Below, one piece after another: positions 1 to 7,932 of a stretch of 32,920 bases of DNA. Every line of letters starts with the position of its first letter. Within the stretch, counting starts at the first letter, position 1. The translations under genes and the position numbers were made by a program. The DNA is from Sphaerimonospora mesophila NBRC 14179 = JCM 3151 (GTDB taxonomy: Bacteria; Actinomycetota; Actinomycetes; Streptosporangiales; Streptosporangiaceae): contig BCRI01000083.1 of the NCBI GenBank assembly GCA_001552515.1, positions 1 through 32,920 of the forward strand. Direction: 5' to 3'. The notes under the pieces were generated by a model that was given only the letters and a program-made list of their open reading frames with translations, was not told the DNA's origin and ran no database searches.

Positions 1-1
1 G

Positions 2-658
2 CTGGAACCGGCCTACGAGGTGGGCGGGGACGCCTACGACTACGCCTTCACCGACGACGTGCTGCACCTGTCGATCTTCGACGCCATGGGCCACGACACC
101 GCCGCCGGGCTGACCGCCACCATCGCCATGGGTGCCTCCCGCAACAATCGCCGCCAGGGCGCCGACCTGCTCACGGCCAGCGAGGCGATCGACGCGGCGA
201 TCGCCGAACAGTTCACCGATCGGTTCGCGACCGGGATCCTGGCAGACCTGGACACCCGGACGGGCTGGCTGACGTGGGTCAATCGGGGCCACCATCCGCC
301 ACTGGTTCTCCGCAGTGGACGCCAGGTCGCCACCCTGGACAGCTCGCCGTCGCCGCCAATGGGCTTCGGATTGGGCCTGTCCGCCGGTCTGGCCCGCTAC
401 CAGCTCGAACCCGGTGACCGGCTGCTGCTCTACACCGACGGCGTCATCGAGGCCCAAAGCCCCGATGGGGAGCCGTTCGGCCTGGAGCGCTTCATGCACT
501 TCATCATCCGCCGCGAGGCCGATGACGTACCGGCTCCGGAGACCCTACGCCGGTTGATCAAAGCCGTCCTCGATCACCAGCACGGCCGACTGCAGGACGA
601 CGCCACCGTGCTGCTGGTCGAGTGGCAAACTCGGCGGCAGTGCCAACTCGTGCTGTGA
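2..658 (+). CDS. SpoIIE/PP2C-family serine phosphatase, C-terminal part (5' truncated by window)
   Basis: The reading frame is open from base 2 and its true start lies outside the window. The visible 218 residues form the catalytic half of a PPM-type (SpoIIE/RsbU) phosphatase. The opening EVGGD-AYDY matches the first metal-binding Asp motif, DAMGHDTAAGLTA is the D-x-x-G-H-x-x-A motif, and LLLYTDGVIEA and LQDDATVLLVEW near the end carry the remaining metal-binding acidic residues. All expected metal ligands are present, so the domain should be active. Family members dephosphorylate anti-anti-sigma factors in partner-switching pathways; upstream GAF, PAS or HAMP sensor domains are common but cannot be seen here. 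Nothing downstream is on the same strand within 3 kb, so this is the last gene of its transcript. The family is certain; substrate and sensor type are unknown. Confidence 0.9.
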   Translation: MEPAYEVGGDAYDYAFTDDVLHLSIFDAMGHDTAAGLTATIAMGASRNNRRQGADLLTASEAIDAAIAEQFTDRFATGILADLDTRTGWLTWVNRGHHPPLVLRSGRQVATLDSSPSPPMGFGLGLSAGLARYQLEPGDRLLLYTDGVIEAQSPDGEPFGLERFMHFIIRREADDVPAPETLRRLIKAVLDHQHGRLQDDATVLLVEWQTRRQCQLVL

Positions 659-1375
659 CACTCAGATCAGCTCGCAGATTGCATCACACCGTGTCGCGCC
701 ACCGCCTTGATCAACGCCCGCACCTCGGCGATCCGGCACCTCGTCTCAGCGGAACCCGGAAGACGGACCTCCGCTCGGATTCCGCGGGGGTGCGGATCAC
801 CGATTTCCCGCTTCCAGCGTGGCCTTTCGTGAAGTTGCCTCGTTGATCCGGCGCTGAGCGGGCCCGGCGCGGGGACCGACGAGGGCGACACCATAGGGGC
901 CTTCACGGGTAGGAAGGCTCTATTCTCCAGCCGGTGGTTTGGGCCTTCTCGCGCTTTTACCTCGCGCCGGACCATGGCATGGACGGCCGAGTGCCGGCCT
1001 GGGTGCCTGGATCACCGGACACAAGCCGGGGCCCCGCTCGCCTATTGTGAAGGTCATGGCCCCCTGGGTCCGATGCGGCCCGGCCAAAGGTTCAGTCGGG
1101 CTACCTACCCGCCATCGCGGCTTTCACCGCCGCCCCCAGGATCTACTCCCGATCGTTGAAGTGTGTCCCAACTCAATGCGATGCCCGAGCCTCCGCCAGC
1201 CCGGCCGACGGTCATCGAGGCATGGCTGTGGCAGGTCCTGCGCCTGTCGGGCCCTTGTGCGAGCGCACCGGCACAGGCCCAGGCGCCGCCCGCCCCGCGG
1301 CAGGGCCCACCGGGTACGCCCTACCAGGCCACCTGCCGCTGGTAGGCCTGTCGTGCCAGAATGGAAGCCGCGTGC
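659..1375. other. Gene-poor stretch between phosphatase and desaturase genes
   Basis: About 700 bases lie between the stop of the phosphatase and the stop of the leftward desaturase gene. Open frames occur on both strands but they are low-complexity Arg/Pro/Gly-rich translations without a recognisable domain or ribosome binding site. I see no tRNA, repeat array or convincing gene. The only structured element noted is the inverted repeat at 1321-1345, listed separately. Confidence 0.6.
1321..1345 (-). terminator. Possible hairpin terminator of the desaturase operon
   Basis: CTACCAG (1321-1327) and CTGGTAG (1339-1345) form a perfect 7-bp inverted repeat with an 11-nt loop. It lies about 30 bases past the stop of the leftward desaturase gene. 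No T-run follows on either strand, so termination is inferred from position and symmetry only. Confidence 0.35.
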
Positions 1376-2488
1376 TCAGGCGACGGCCTTGAGCATCCGC
1401 TCCGGCGGTACGGCCGACGACGGCTGCCGCCTCGGCCCCGGCAGGGCCATTCGCAGGACGCGTTTCCAGACCGAGCCCGTCTGCCGGGCCAGCGATCCGG
1501 ACGTGTACGGCAGGCCGAACCGCTCGCACAGGGCGCGGACCCGTGGCGCGATTTCGGCGTACCGGTTGCTGGGCAGGTCGGGGAACAGGTGGTGTTCGAT
1601 CTGGTGGCTGAGGTTGCCGCTCATGATGTGGAAGAGCCTGCCGCCGTCGATGTTGCACGAGCCGAGCAACTGGCGGACGTACCACTCGCCGCGAGTCTCG
1701 CCCTCGAGCCGGTCCTCGGTGAAGACCTCCGCTCCCTCCGGGAAGTGGCCGCAGAAGATGATGGTGTGCGCCCACACGTTGCGCGCCAGGTTCGCGGTCA
1801 TGTTGCCGAGCAGGACGGGCAGGAAGGCCGGGCCCGCGAGCAGCGGGAACGCGACGTAGTCCTTGACGATCTGGCGCCGTATCTTGGCCGCGACCGCGCG
1901 AAGCTGGGCCAGCGCCTCCTTCGGATCCTTTCTCCCGGACGGAATGCGCTCCAGCTCAAGGTCGTAGATCGCGATGCCGTACTCGAAGAAGAGGGCCAGC
2001 AGCGCGTTGTAGAACGGCTGGGCGAGGTAGATCGGGTGCCAATGCTGTTCCGGGCTGATCCGCAACGCCGAGTAGCCGATGTCCCGATCCTTGCCGAGCA
2101 CGTTCGTCCAGGTGTGGTGGACGAAGTTGTGCGAGTGCTTCCACTGGTCGGCGGGTGAGGCGGTGTCCCACTCCCAGGTGGTCGAATGGATCTTCGGGTC
2201 CCGCATCCAGTCCCACTGCCCGTGCAGGACATTGTGGCCGATCTCCATGTTCTCCAGGATCTTGGCGGTGGCCAATGCCGCGGTCCCCGCGACCCACGCG
2301 GTCGGCACCCAGGAGGCGAACAGCAGCGCCCTGCCGCTCAGTTCCAGTTTGCGCTGGATCGCGATGAGACGGCGGATGTAACCCGCGTCCCGCTCGCCGA
2401 GGCTCGCGATCACCTCGTCGCGGAGCTTGTCCAGCTCGCGGCCGAACTCTTCGGTGTCAACGGAGGTCGGGCTGGATGTGCCAGGCAT
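1376..2488 (-). CDS. Membrane fatty-acid (acyl-CoA) desaturase, DesA3-like
   Basis: This 370-aa protein carries the three histidine boxes of membrane di-iron acyl desaturases: GHNVLHGQ (His85, His89), HSHNFVHH (His120, His124, His125) and HQIEHHLF (His295, His299, His300), the last followed by PDLPSNRYAEIAP. Hydrophobic segments near residues 53-76, 155-176 and 212-246 fit membrane anchoring. The family inserts a cis double bond into acyl-CoA or acyl-lipid chains, delta-9 in mycobacterial DesA3, using electrons from a flavo-iron-sulfur reductase. That partner is encoded immediately upstream. The start ATG is preceded by AAAGGAG at good spacing, and this site overlaps the TGA of the reductase gene, so the pair is co-transcribed and probably coupled. 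Substrate and regiospecificity are inferred from family likeness. Confidence 0.92.
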   Translation of the reverse strand: MPGTSSPTSVDTEEFGRELDKLRDEVIASLGERDAGYIRRLIAIQRKLELSGRALLFASWVPTAWVAGTAALATAKILENMEIGHNVLHGQWDWMRDPKIHSTTWEWDTASPADQWKHSHNFVHHTWTNVLGKDRDIGYSALRISPEQHWHPIYLAQPFYNALLALFFEYGIAIYDLELERIPSGRKDPKEALAQLRAVAAKIRRQIVKDYVAFPLLAGPAFLPVLLGNMTANLARNVWAHTIIFCGHFPEGAEVFTEDRLEGETRGEWYVRQLLGSCNIDGGRLFHIMSGNLSHQIEHHLFPDLPSNRYAEIAPRVRALCERFGLPYTSGSLARQTGSVWKRVLRMALPGPRRQPSSAVPPERMLKAVA

Positions 2489-2499
2489 GCTTACTCCTT

Positions 2500-3609
2500 T
2501 CAGAGTTCGATCTCGACGGGTCCGGCGGCGGCCGACACACAGGTCTGGATCATGTCGCCCTCATCGCCGTGCACCTGGCCGGTGCGCATGTCGCGTACCC
2601 GTCCGGAGCGAAGGCGCGCGACGCATGAGTAGCAGATGCCCATGCGGCAGCCGCTCGGCATGAGAACCCCCGCGCCCTCGCCGACGACGAGCAACGGAGT
2701 GCTCCCGTCGGCGTCCGCCTCCCGGCCGCTCCCGGTGAAACGCACGCGTCCCCCCGACCCTCCGATCATCGGCACCGGCACCGGGCGGAAGCGCTCGACG
2801 TGCAGCCGGTCCGCGGGCCCGGTCCAGTGCCTCGCGATCTCGTCGAGCATGGCGGGCGGTCCGCAGACCCAGACGGCTCGTGCCGTCCAGTCCGGACAGA
2901 GCCGAGCCAGGTCCGCCGGCCGCAGCCGCCCCTCAGAACGCGTGTGTCGTTCGTGCAGCCGCAGCCAGGCGCATCGCGCGGCCAGGCTGCGAAGCCTCCC
3001 ACCGAAGATGACCTCGTCGCGTTCCGGCGCCGAGTGGACCAGCACGACGTCCGGCCCTGTCACGGCCCGTACGCTGCTCAGCAGGCCGTCCAGCATCGCC
3101 ATGACCGGTGTGATGCCGCTGCCTGCTGTCACGAACAGCAGGCGCGGCGGCAGCGGCTCTGGGAGGACGAATTCGCCCTCAGGCCGGCCCAGCCTGATCA
3201 CCGTCCCGGGTTCCGTACGCCGCACGAGGTAGGTGGAGACGAACCCGCCTCGCGCGGCCTTGACCGTGATGGTGACGCAACCGTCCGGCCTTCCCGGGGC
3301 CGACGAAAGTGAGAAGGTACGCCAGTGACGGCGTCCCCGGATGTCGACGCCGATCGGGACCCACTGGCCGGGACGGTGAGCGATCCAACCCCGGCCAGGG
3401 CGGATCACCAAGGTCGCCGCGTCCACGGTTTCGGCCTTCACCGCCTCAACCCGGCCGCACAAGTCCCCCGCCGCCCACAACGGATTGATCAACCCGAGGT
3501 AGTCCTCCGGAAGCAGCGGCGACGTCAGCCACCGGGCGGCAGCCCCAAGCCGCCGCAGGATCGCCCGCTCTGACCTTGCAGCGGATGGAGTCTCGCGCTC
3601 AGGGATCAC
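2500..3609 (-). CDS. Ferredoxin-type oxidoreductase (FAD/NAD + C-terminal 2Fe-2S), desaturase electron donor
   Basis: About 369 aa from a GTG start at 3609 (GGAAGG lies 4 nt before it); the frame stays open further upstream, but that part has no domain signal. The middle is a ferredoxin-NADP reductase module: RTFSLSSAP for FAD and VTAGSGITPVMAM for the pyridine nucleotide, ending with VWVCGPPAML. The C-terminus is a plant-type 2Fe-2S ferredoxin with Cys321, Cys326, Cys329 and Cys357 (C-x4-C-x2-C...C). This FAD-NAD-FeS order matches Rv3230c of Mycobacterium, which feeds electrons to DesA3. It is the first gene of a leftward two-gene operon, 11 bp ahead of the desaturase. It probably passes electrons from NADPH to the di-iron centre at the membrane. 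The exact start is the least certain point. Confidence 0.88.
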   Translation of the reverse strand: MIPERETPSAARSERAILRRLGAAARWLTSPLLPEDYLGLINPLWAAGDLCGRVEAVKAETVDAATLVIRPGRGWIAHRPGQWVPIGVDIRGRRHWRTFSLSSAPGRPDGCVTITVKAARGGFVSTYLVRRTEPGTVIRLGRPEGEFVLPEPLPPRLLFVTAGSGITPVMAMLDGLLSSVRAVTGPDVVLVHSAPERDEVIFGGRLRSLAARCAWLRLHERHTRSEGRLRPADLARLCPDWTARAVWVCGPPAMLDEIARHWTGPADRLHVERFRPVPVPMIGGSGGRVRFTGSGREADADGSTPLLVVGEGAGVLMPSGCRMGICYSCVARLRSGRVRDMRTGQVHGDEGDMIQTCVSAAAGPVEIEL

Positions 3610-3944
3610 AGAGCCTTCCAGGAGCCAGGCAGCCGTCGAGGACCCAAGCCCTGAACGGGCCCGTCCATACGGGGTGGTACCCGACCGCCCACGCGCGGTA
3701 TCCGCAGGTTGGGGCGAGAGTGACACAGGATGTGGTCGATGCCCGGTAATGAGATGCCTGGTAATGCTGGGTCCGCGGGGCCTGACCTGTAGCGGCTCCC
3801 ACCCGTGACAGCACGGCGATTTCAGTGATCTTGGACGTGGCCGGCCCCGAACGGTGACGCGGATGTCTGCTCGCTTCCGTTTGCCCGGGGATGACCTGAA
3901 CGGGGGGGATAGAGTTCTGTCGGAGTACGACTGGCGGGAGGCGC
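3610..3944. promoter_or_regulatory. Divergent intergenic region (desaturase operon / GT-like gene 1)
   Basis: These 335 bases separate the leftward reductase-desaturase operon from the rightward GT-like gene and must hold both promoters. I find no clear sigma-70 hexamer pair. The notable structure is a 15-bp imperfect tandem repeat at 3738-3767. The GT-like gene has GGGAGG just ahead of its GTG start. Confidence 0.5.
3738..3767. repeat. Two-unit 15-bp direct repeat, candidate operator
   Basis: GATGCCCGGTAATGA (3738-3752) is followed directly by GATGCCTGGTAATGC (3753-3767), 13 of 15 positions identical. It sits about 130 bp before the reductase start. Adjacent direct repeats in a divergent promoter region are typical of a regulator binding site; that role is inferred. 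Confidence 0.5.
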
Positions 3945-5627
3945 GTGGACGGGGAGGGCAGGCCGCTGCCACGATCGACCGGCGACGATCGCTGGGCCAC
4001 CGTGGGAGCGACGCGGCGAGTGCTCGCGGTCGCCAGGAACCTGGCCTCGGCCGGGCGACTGGCCGACGTGCTCACGGTGTTCGCCTCCGATTCGCGCGTC
4101 CAGACGCTGTTCACCATGGTGAAAGGCTCGGCGTTCGACGACGGTCTCCATGAGTTCCTATCCGAGACGCGGGCGAGGATCGTGCCGTGGCGGCAGGCCG
4201 TACGGTCCGGATTCGATCTGGCCCTCGCCGCATCGGCGAACGGCGACCTGCACGAGTTACGCGCGCCCTTGCTGCTCATGCCGCACGGTGCGGGGCACAA
4301 CCGGCTGCTGCGGACCTTGGTCGGCTTCGATACACAGGTGGCGGGTCTGGCCAGAAGCCAGTTGGTGCGCGGGGGGCGGGTGCTGCCCGCCGCGATCGCC
4401 CTGTCGCACCGCGAACAGGTAGACCGGCTGACGCGCTGCTGCCCGGAGGCCGTCCAGCACGCCATGGTCACGGGCGATCCGTGTTTCGACCGCATCGTTG
4501 CGCATCTACCCCGTCGGGAACGGTACCGGCGCGCGTTCGGTGTCCCCGAAAGCGGGAAGCTGGTGGTGGTCAGCTCGACGTGGGGCAAGCACTCGCTTTT
4601 CGGTACGGACAGCGGCCTGCCAGCCAGGCTGACAGCCGAGCTGCCGATGGACGAGTACCGGGTGGTGCTCGTGACCCATCCGAACATCCGGGCCTGGCAC
4701 GGAGGTCTTCAGGTGGATCTGTGGCTGGCTCGGGCGCGGGCGGCCGGGCTGGTGGTAGTCCCTCCCGAACGCGGCTGGCAGGCCGCTCTGGTCGCCGCCG
4801 ACATCGTGGTCGGTGACCACGGCTCGGTCACCTTCTACGGCGTCGCGCTGGACCGGCCAGCCCTACTGGCCTCCTCCGGCCGTGAGCTGGAAGAGTTGGA
4901 CGCGGACTCTCCCACGGCTGAGCTGAGCCGTACGCTGCCCCGCCTGGATCGAGGCCGTGGTCTGCTCCCGCAGGTACGCCACGCGCTGGCCACCCACGTG
5001 CCGGGCGCGTACGCCCACGTGACGGAGCGCACTTTGGGGAACGTGGGCGGTTCCGGGGAGGCGCTGCGCAGCGTCGCGTACCGGCTCATGCGCCTGCCGG
5101 TGCCACCCGGCCCGGTGGTGCCCGCTGTGCTTCCCGATCCGGTCGCGGAGCGGATCGAGCCGACGGCGTTCCAGGCGCAGGTCCGGTTCGGCCCCGGGGA
5201 CGTGATCGTCCAGCGATTCCCCGTTGCCGCGACGCTCACGAACTCCGGGGTGGAGACTCACCTGGTGGTGGATGCAGAGGAGCTTGACCGCCGCCTGCTG
5301 GAGAGCGCCGCCGTCATCCTCGGGCGTGACCAGCCACCCGGATGGCGTCAGGAAGCCCTGCGCCGTTATCCCGGCTGCGCCGCCGCTGCACTCACGACAG
5401 CTCCAGGCCAGGTCCTGATGTCGCTGAGCAGCGGCGCCGAGGTGCTCGTTTCGTCTGATCGTCAGGTCGATGCGGCCGTGCTGGCGTCTGTGGTGTACGC
5501 GTGGATGGAGCAGGGGCGCGCCCTGGACGCTCTTCCGGTTGCCGACCTGACCCTCAGGGTAGGTAGCTCCAGGCACGTTATGCACGTCATCAAGGTCACC
5601 CCCCCCCCGGCGCTTTTCTCGCGTTGA
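3945..5627 (+). CDS. GT-B/TagF-like protein of unknown function, cassette copy 1
   Basis: The 560-aa product starts at GTG 3945 with GGGAGG just upstream. No signal peptide is visible. The fold signature is that of GT-B enzymes resembling CDP-glycerol glycerophosphotransferases: PHGAGHN (His114), TGDPCFDR (Asp178), VVVSSTWGKHSLFG (about 207-220), THPNIRAWHG (His245) and AADIVVGDHGSVTFYGVALD (Asp291-Ser294), the last occupying the place of the D-Y-S-S motif of TagF. The C-terminal 200 residues lack these motifs and I do not recognise them. Similar actinomycete proteins are, as I recall, sometimes labelled translation initiation factor 2, which this sequence does not support. The stop lies 3 bp from that of the opposing NB-ARC/TPR gene, and a diverged copy of the same pair follows. 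Nucleotide-sugar or polyol-phosphate chemistry is possible; the function is unknown. Confidence 0.8.
   Translation: MDGEGRPLPRSTGDDRWATVGATRRVLAVARNLASAGRLADVLTVFASDSRVQTLFTMVKGSAFDDGLHEFLSETRARIVPWRQAVRSGFDLALAASANGDLHELRAPLLLMPHGAGHNRLLRTLVGFDTQVAGLARSQLVRGGRVLPAAIALSHREQVDRLTRCCPEAVQHAMVTGDPCFDRIVAHLPRRERYRRAFGVPESGKLVVVSSTWGKHSLFGTDSGLPARLTAELPMDEYRVVLVTHPNIRAWHGGLQVDLWLARARAAGLVVVPPERGWQAALVAADIVVGDHGSVTFYGVALDRPALLASSGRELEELDADSPTAELSRTLPRLDRGRGLLPQVRHALATHVPGAYAHVTERTLGNVGGSGEALRSVAYRLMRLPVPPGPVVPAVLPDPVAERIEPTAFQAQVRFGPGDVIVQRFPVAATLTNSGVETHLVVDAEELDRRLLESAAVILGRDQPPGWRQEALRRYPGCAAAALTTAPGQVLMSLSSGAEVLVSSDRQVDAAVLASVVYAWMEQGRALDALPVADLTLRVGSSRHVMHVIKVTPPPALFSR
5599..5608 (+). repeat. 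C10 homopolymer at the 3' end of GT-like gene 1
   Basis: Ten consecutive C residues encode the PPP near the C-terminus, seven codons before the stop. Loss or gain of one C moves translation into frames that run past the present stop and into DNA antisense to the convergent NB-ARC gene. Such tracts are slippage-prone and also prone to sequencing error. Confidence 0.8.
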
Positions 5628-5630
5628 TCG

Positions 5631-7763
5631 CTACGAAGACATGCTGGCCCGCACAGCATCGGCCGCTCTCTGGTTGCCCGAGGCGATGTACAGGGAGAGG
5701 GCCTGCTCCAGGCAGGCACGCTCGCGTGTGCGGTCGCCGGTGTCGGCGGCCAGGCCGGCGAGTATCCGCCAGGCGCGGGCCTGCTTGGCGACCATACGCC
5801 GGTCCCGCATCACGGCCAGGCCGCGCTCGGCCAGGGCCGTCGCGTCGGTGACCCGGCCCTGAACGCGGTAGACAGCGCTCAGCTCGATCGCGATCTTCGC
5901 CTGGGTGAGCTCGTCGCCGATCTCGGTCATGATCGACAGGGCCTGCTCGAACTCCTCGGCCGCCTGCTGGTAGCGGTCGGCGTGGGCGTGTGCCTGGCCG
6001 AGATGGTAGGTCTGCAGGCCGACCCCGCGCCGCCGTCCGATGGCGGCGTAGGTGTCCCGGGCGCGGGTGAACCACTCCACGGCGGCGTCGGCGTCGCCCT
6101 TAGCGAGATCCGCCTGTCCGGACGACTCCAGCACGATCCCGCGTAGCCTGGCGTCGCCGGACTCATCCGCCGCGCTCAACGCCGCCGAAAGCTCACGCTC
6201 CGCCGACCCGAAGTCTCCCAGCTCGATGTACGCCCTGGCCGACTGGTTGCGCATCCGCGCCTCGGCGGCGTGGTGGGCAAGCGATCGGGCGGCCTCGGCC
6301 CCGAGGTTGCTGGCCTCCAGCCACTCGGCGTGGTATTTGCGATGGTGGTACAACGCCCACAAGGCCTCGGTCATGGCCCAGACCATCTCGTGCCAGCCCG
6401 CCGCCGTGATCGTCCGTAGCAGCGGAAGCAGGTTGCCGCGTTCGGCGTCCAGCCAGTCGAGCGCCTCGCCCGGGGTGGTGAAGGGTGCTTCGTCCCAGGT
6501 CTGCAGCGAAGCCAGGCGCAGGCGGTCTCCCATGATCGCGACGTCGGCGGCCGACACCGCCCGCGAGTACCACGATGCAGCCGCGCCCAGCGCGGACTCC
6601 AGGCTGGATGGTGGCTCCTCTTGCTCGGCGCGGCGAGCCGCGTGGAGCTTGACCAGGTCGTGCATCCGGTAACGATCGGCGTCGAGTTCCTCGATGAGGC
6701 TGGCCTCAACCAGCGTGTCGAGCAACGGCCCCGCTTCACCGTCGATGACAGCTTCCACCAGTTGCGCGGAGACGTCACTCAACGGTAGTGAGCCGAGCAG
6801 CCGGTACAACCAGGCCACCTGCGGGGGCAGCCCTCGGTAGACCGCGTCGAAGACAGCTTCCACCACAAGCTCTCCCTCCGTCGCCAGCCGGTCCAGCCGA
6901 TGCCGATCGTCGGTGAGTTCCGCCACCAGTTTGCTCAGCGACCACCTGCTGTGCTGAAGCAGCCGGGCCCCCGCCACGCGCAGCGCGATGGGCAGCCCAG
7001 CGCACAACCGCGCCAGTTCGGCCGCCGCCTCCGGTTCTGCCGACACCCGAGCCTCACCGATCATGTCTGCCAGCAGACGCCGGCTTTCATCCGGAGTGAG
7101 CGGGGGCACCGTAAGCGACCGGGCCCCCTCCACGACGAGCCGGTTCAGCCGCCGGTGGCTGGTGACCACGACAGTGCTGCCCGCGGAGGGCGGCAGGAGC
7201 GGCACCACCTCGGCGGCGTGCAGCGCGTCATCGACCAGGACCAGCAGCTTCAGATCCACCGTCCTGGAGCGGAACAGCGCGGTGCGTTCCGCGAGGCCGG
7301 CCGGAATCCACTCCTCGTGCACGCCCAGAGAACGCAGGAAACCGCCCAGCACCCCGCTGACCTCGACGCCGCCGTCATGCCGGTGGGCGCCCAGGTCGGC
7401 GTACAGTTGCCCGTCGGCGAAGCGCCCGCTGACCTGGTGGGCCCAGCGGCGGGTGATCGCGCTCTTGCCCACGCCGCCCAGGCCGCTGACCACGACCACG
7501 AGTGGTGCGTCCGAGTTGTCGTCGGCGTCGAGGAAGTTGTGCAGCCGGGACAGCTCGCCGGTCCGGTTGACGAACCCCCGAGGCATGGGCGGCAACTGGC
7601 GCGGCGTGGCCACGGGCACAGGCCCGGGAACACGCTGGATCAGCGTCGCGACATACCCGGCCTGTATCACGTTTCCAGCGATGAATCCTCCGGAAATCTC
7701 GTTCCGCGTCGACTCCGGCACGCGCTCTCCGTCGCCGGTACCGATGCCGTCAGGATCGCTCAT
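5631..7763 (-). CDS. STAND/NLR protein: RHIM-like motif + NB-ARC + TPR, copy 1
   Basis: This 710-aa protein has a short N-terminal glutamine motif (residues 22-43), then RQLPPMPRGFVNRTGEL, which usually precedes bacterial NB-ARC domains. The NTPase follows: Walker A GLGGVGKS (94-101), Walker B LLVLVDDA (173-180), sensor VVVTSHRR, GLPIALR (256-262) and MHD-type RMHDLVKLH (366-374). From about 480 to the end are TPR-like helical repeats (AYIELGDFGSAEREL, TYHLGQAHAHADRYQQAAEE), the expected ligand-sensing part. No enzymatic effector domain is present, so output probably goes through the N-terminal motif to a separate protein. The Bell-like protein at 11889 shares GNVIQAG with it. The gene is convergent with GT-like gene 1 and has a paralogue of identical length at 9622. 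Domains are clear; trigger and outcome are inferred. Confidence 0.92.
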   Translation of the reverse strand: MSDPDGIGTGDGERVPESTRNEISGGFIAGNVIQAGYVATLIQRVPGPVPVATPRQLPPMPRGFVNRTGELSRLHNFLDADDNSDAPLVVVVSGLGGVGKSAITRRWAHQVSGRFADGQLYADLGAHRHDGGVEVSGVLGGFLRSLGVHEEWIPAGLAERTALFRSRTVDLKLLVLVDDALHAAEVVPLLPPSAGSTVVVTSHRRLNRLVVEGARSLTVPPLTPDESRRLLADMIGEARVSAEPEAAAELARLCAGLPIALRVAGARLLQHSRWSLSKLVAELTDDRHRLDRLATEGELVVEAVFDAVYRGLPPQVAWLYRLLGSLPLSDVSAQLVEAVIDGEAGPLLDTLVEASLIEELDADRYRMHDLVKLHAARRAEQEEPPSSLESALGAAASWYSRAVSAADVAIMGDRLRLASLQTWDEAPFTTPGEALDWLDAERGNLLPLLRTITAAGWHEMVWAMTEALWALYHHRKYHAEWLEASNLGAEAARSLAHHAAEARMRNQSARAYIELGDFGSAERELSAALSAADESGDARLRGIVLESSGQADLAKGDADAAVEWFTRARDTYAAIGRRRGVGLQTYHLGQAHAHADRYQQAAEEFEQALSIMTEIGDELTQAKIAIELSAVYRVQGRVTDATALAERGLAVMRDRRMVAKQARAWRILAGLAADTGDRTRERACLEQALSLYIASGNQRAADAVRASMSS
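7635..7700 (-). other. RHIM-like amyloid signalling motif in STAND protein 1
   Basis: Residues 22-43 read EISGGFIAG-NVIQAG-YVATLIQ. The core is hydrophobic-Gln-x-Gly flanked by Gly and beta-prone residues, the pattern of RHIM/PP-type and bacterial BASS amyloid motifs. It lies in an otherwise polar N-terminal tail directly before the NB-ARC domain, where such motifs nucleate a partner carrying the same motif. Assignment is by eye. Confidence 0.65.
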
Positions 7764-7932
7764 CGCGCTCGCTCCCGCCCGCGCGCCCTGTCATCCCCCT
7801 CACAGGCAACGAGTTTTCCTGGTGCGCAGCCGCATAGCAAGGTGCTCGCACCAACCAGCACAAATGGTCTGCGAAAGGGGTAGCACCGGGCGAAACGGAA
7901 GAGGACGCGTCACCTTTGTCCTTTTCTTCGCT
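7764..7932. promoter_or_regulatory. Divergent region between STAND gene 1 and GT-like gene 2
   Basis: This 169-bp gap must carry the promoters for leftward STAND gene 1 and rightward GT-like gene 2. No confident hexamers or ribosome binding site are visible on the rightward side, where the bases before ATG 7933 are pyrimidine-rich. Confidence 0.4.

Noticed and set aside
939-1859. 306-aa rightward frame opposite the desaturase
   Set aside because: Arg/Pro-rich shadow sequence overlapping a gene with complete histidine boxes.
3610-3972. Upstream extension of the reductase frame to 3972
   Set aside because: The extra 121 residues are Arg/Pro-rich without a domain and overlap the start of the divergent GT-like gene; GTG 3609 has a purine-rich site.
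3945-5627. Label of translation initiation factor for the GT-like proteins
   Set aside because: There are no GTPase G-motifs or IF2 domains; motifs match GT-B/TagF-like folds.
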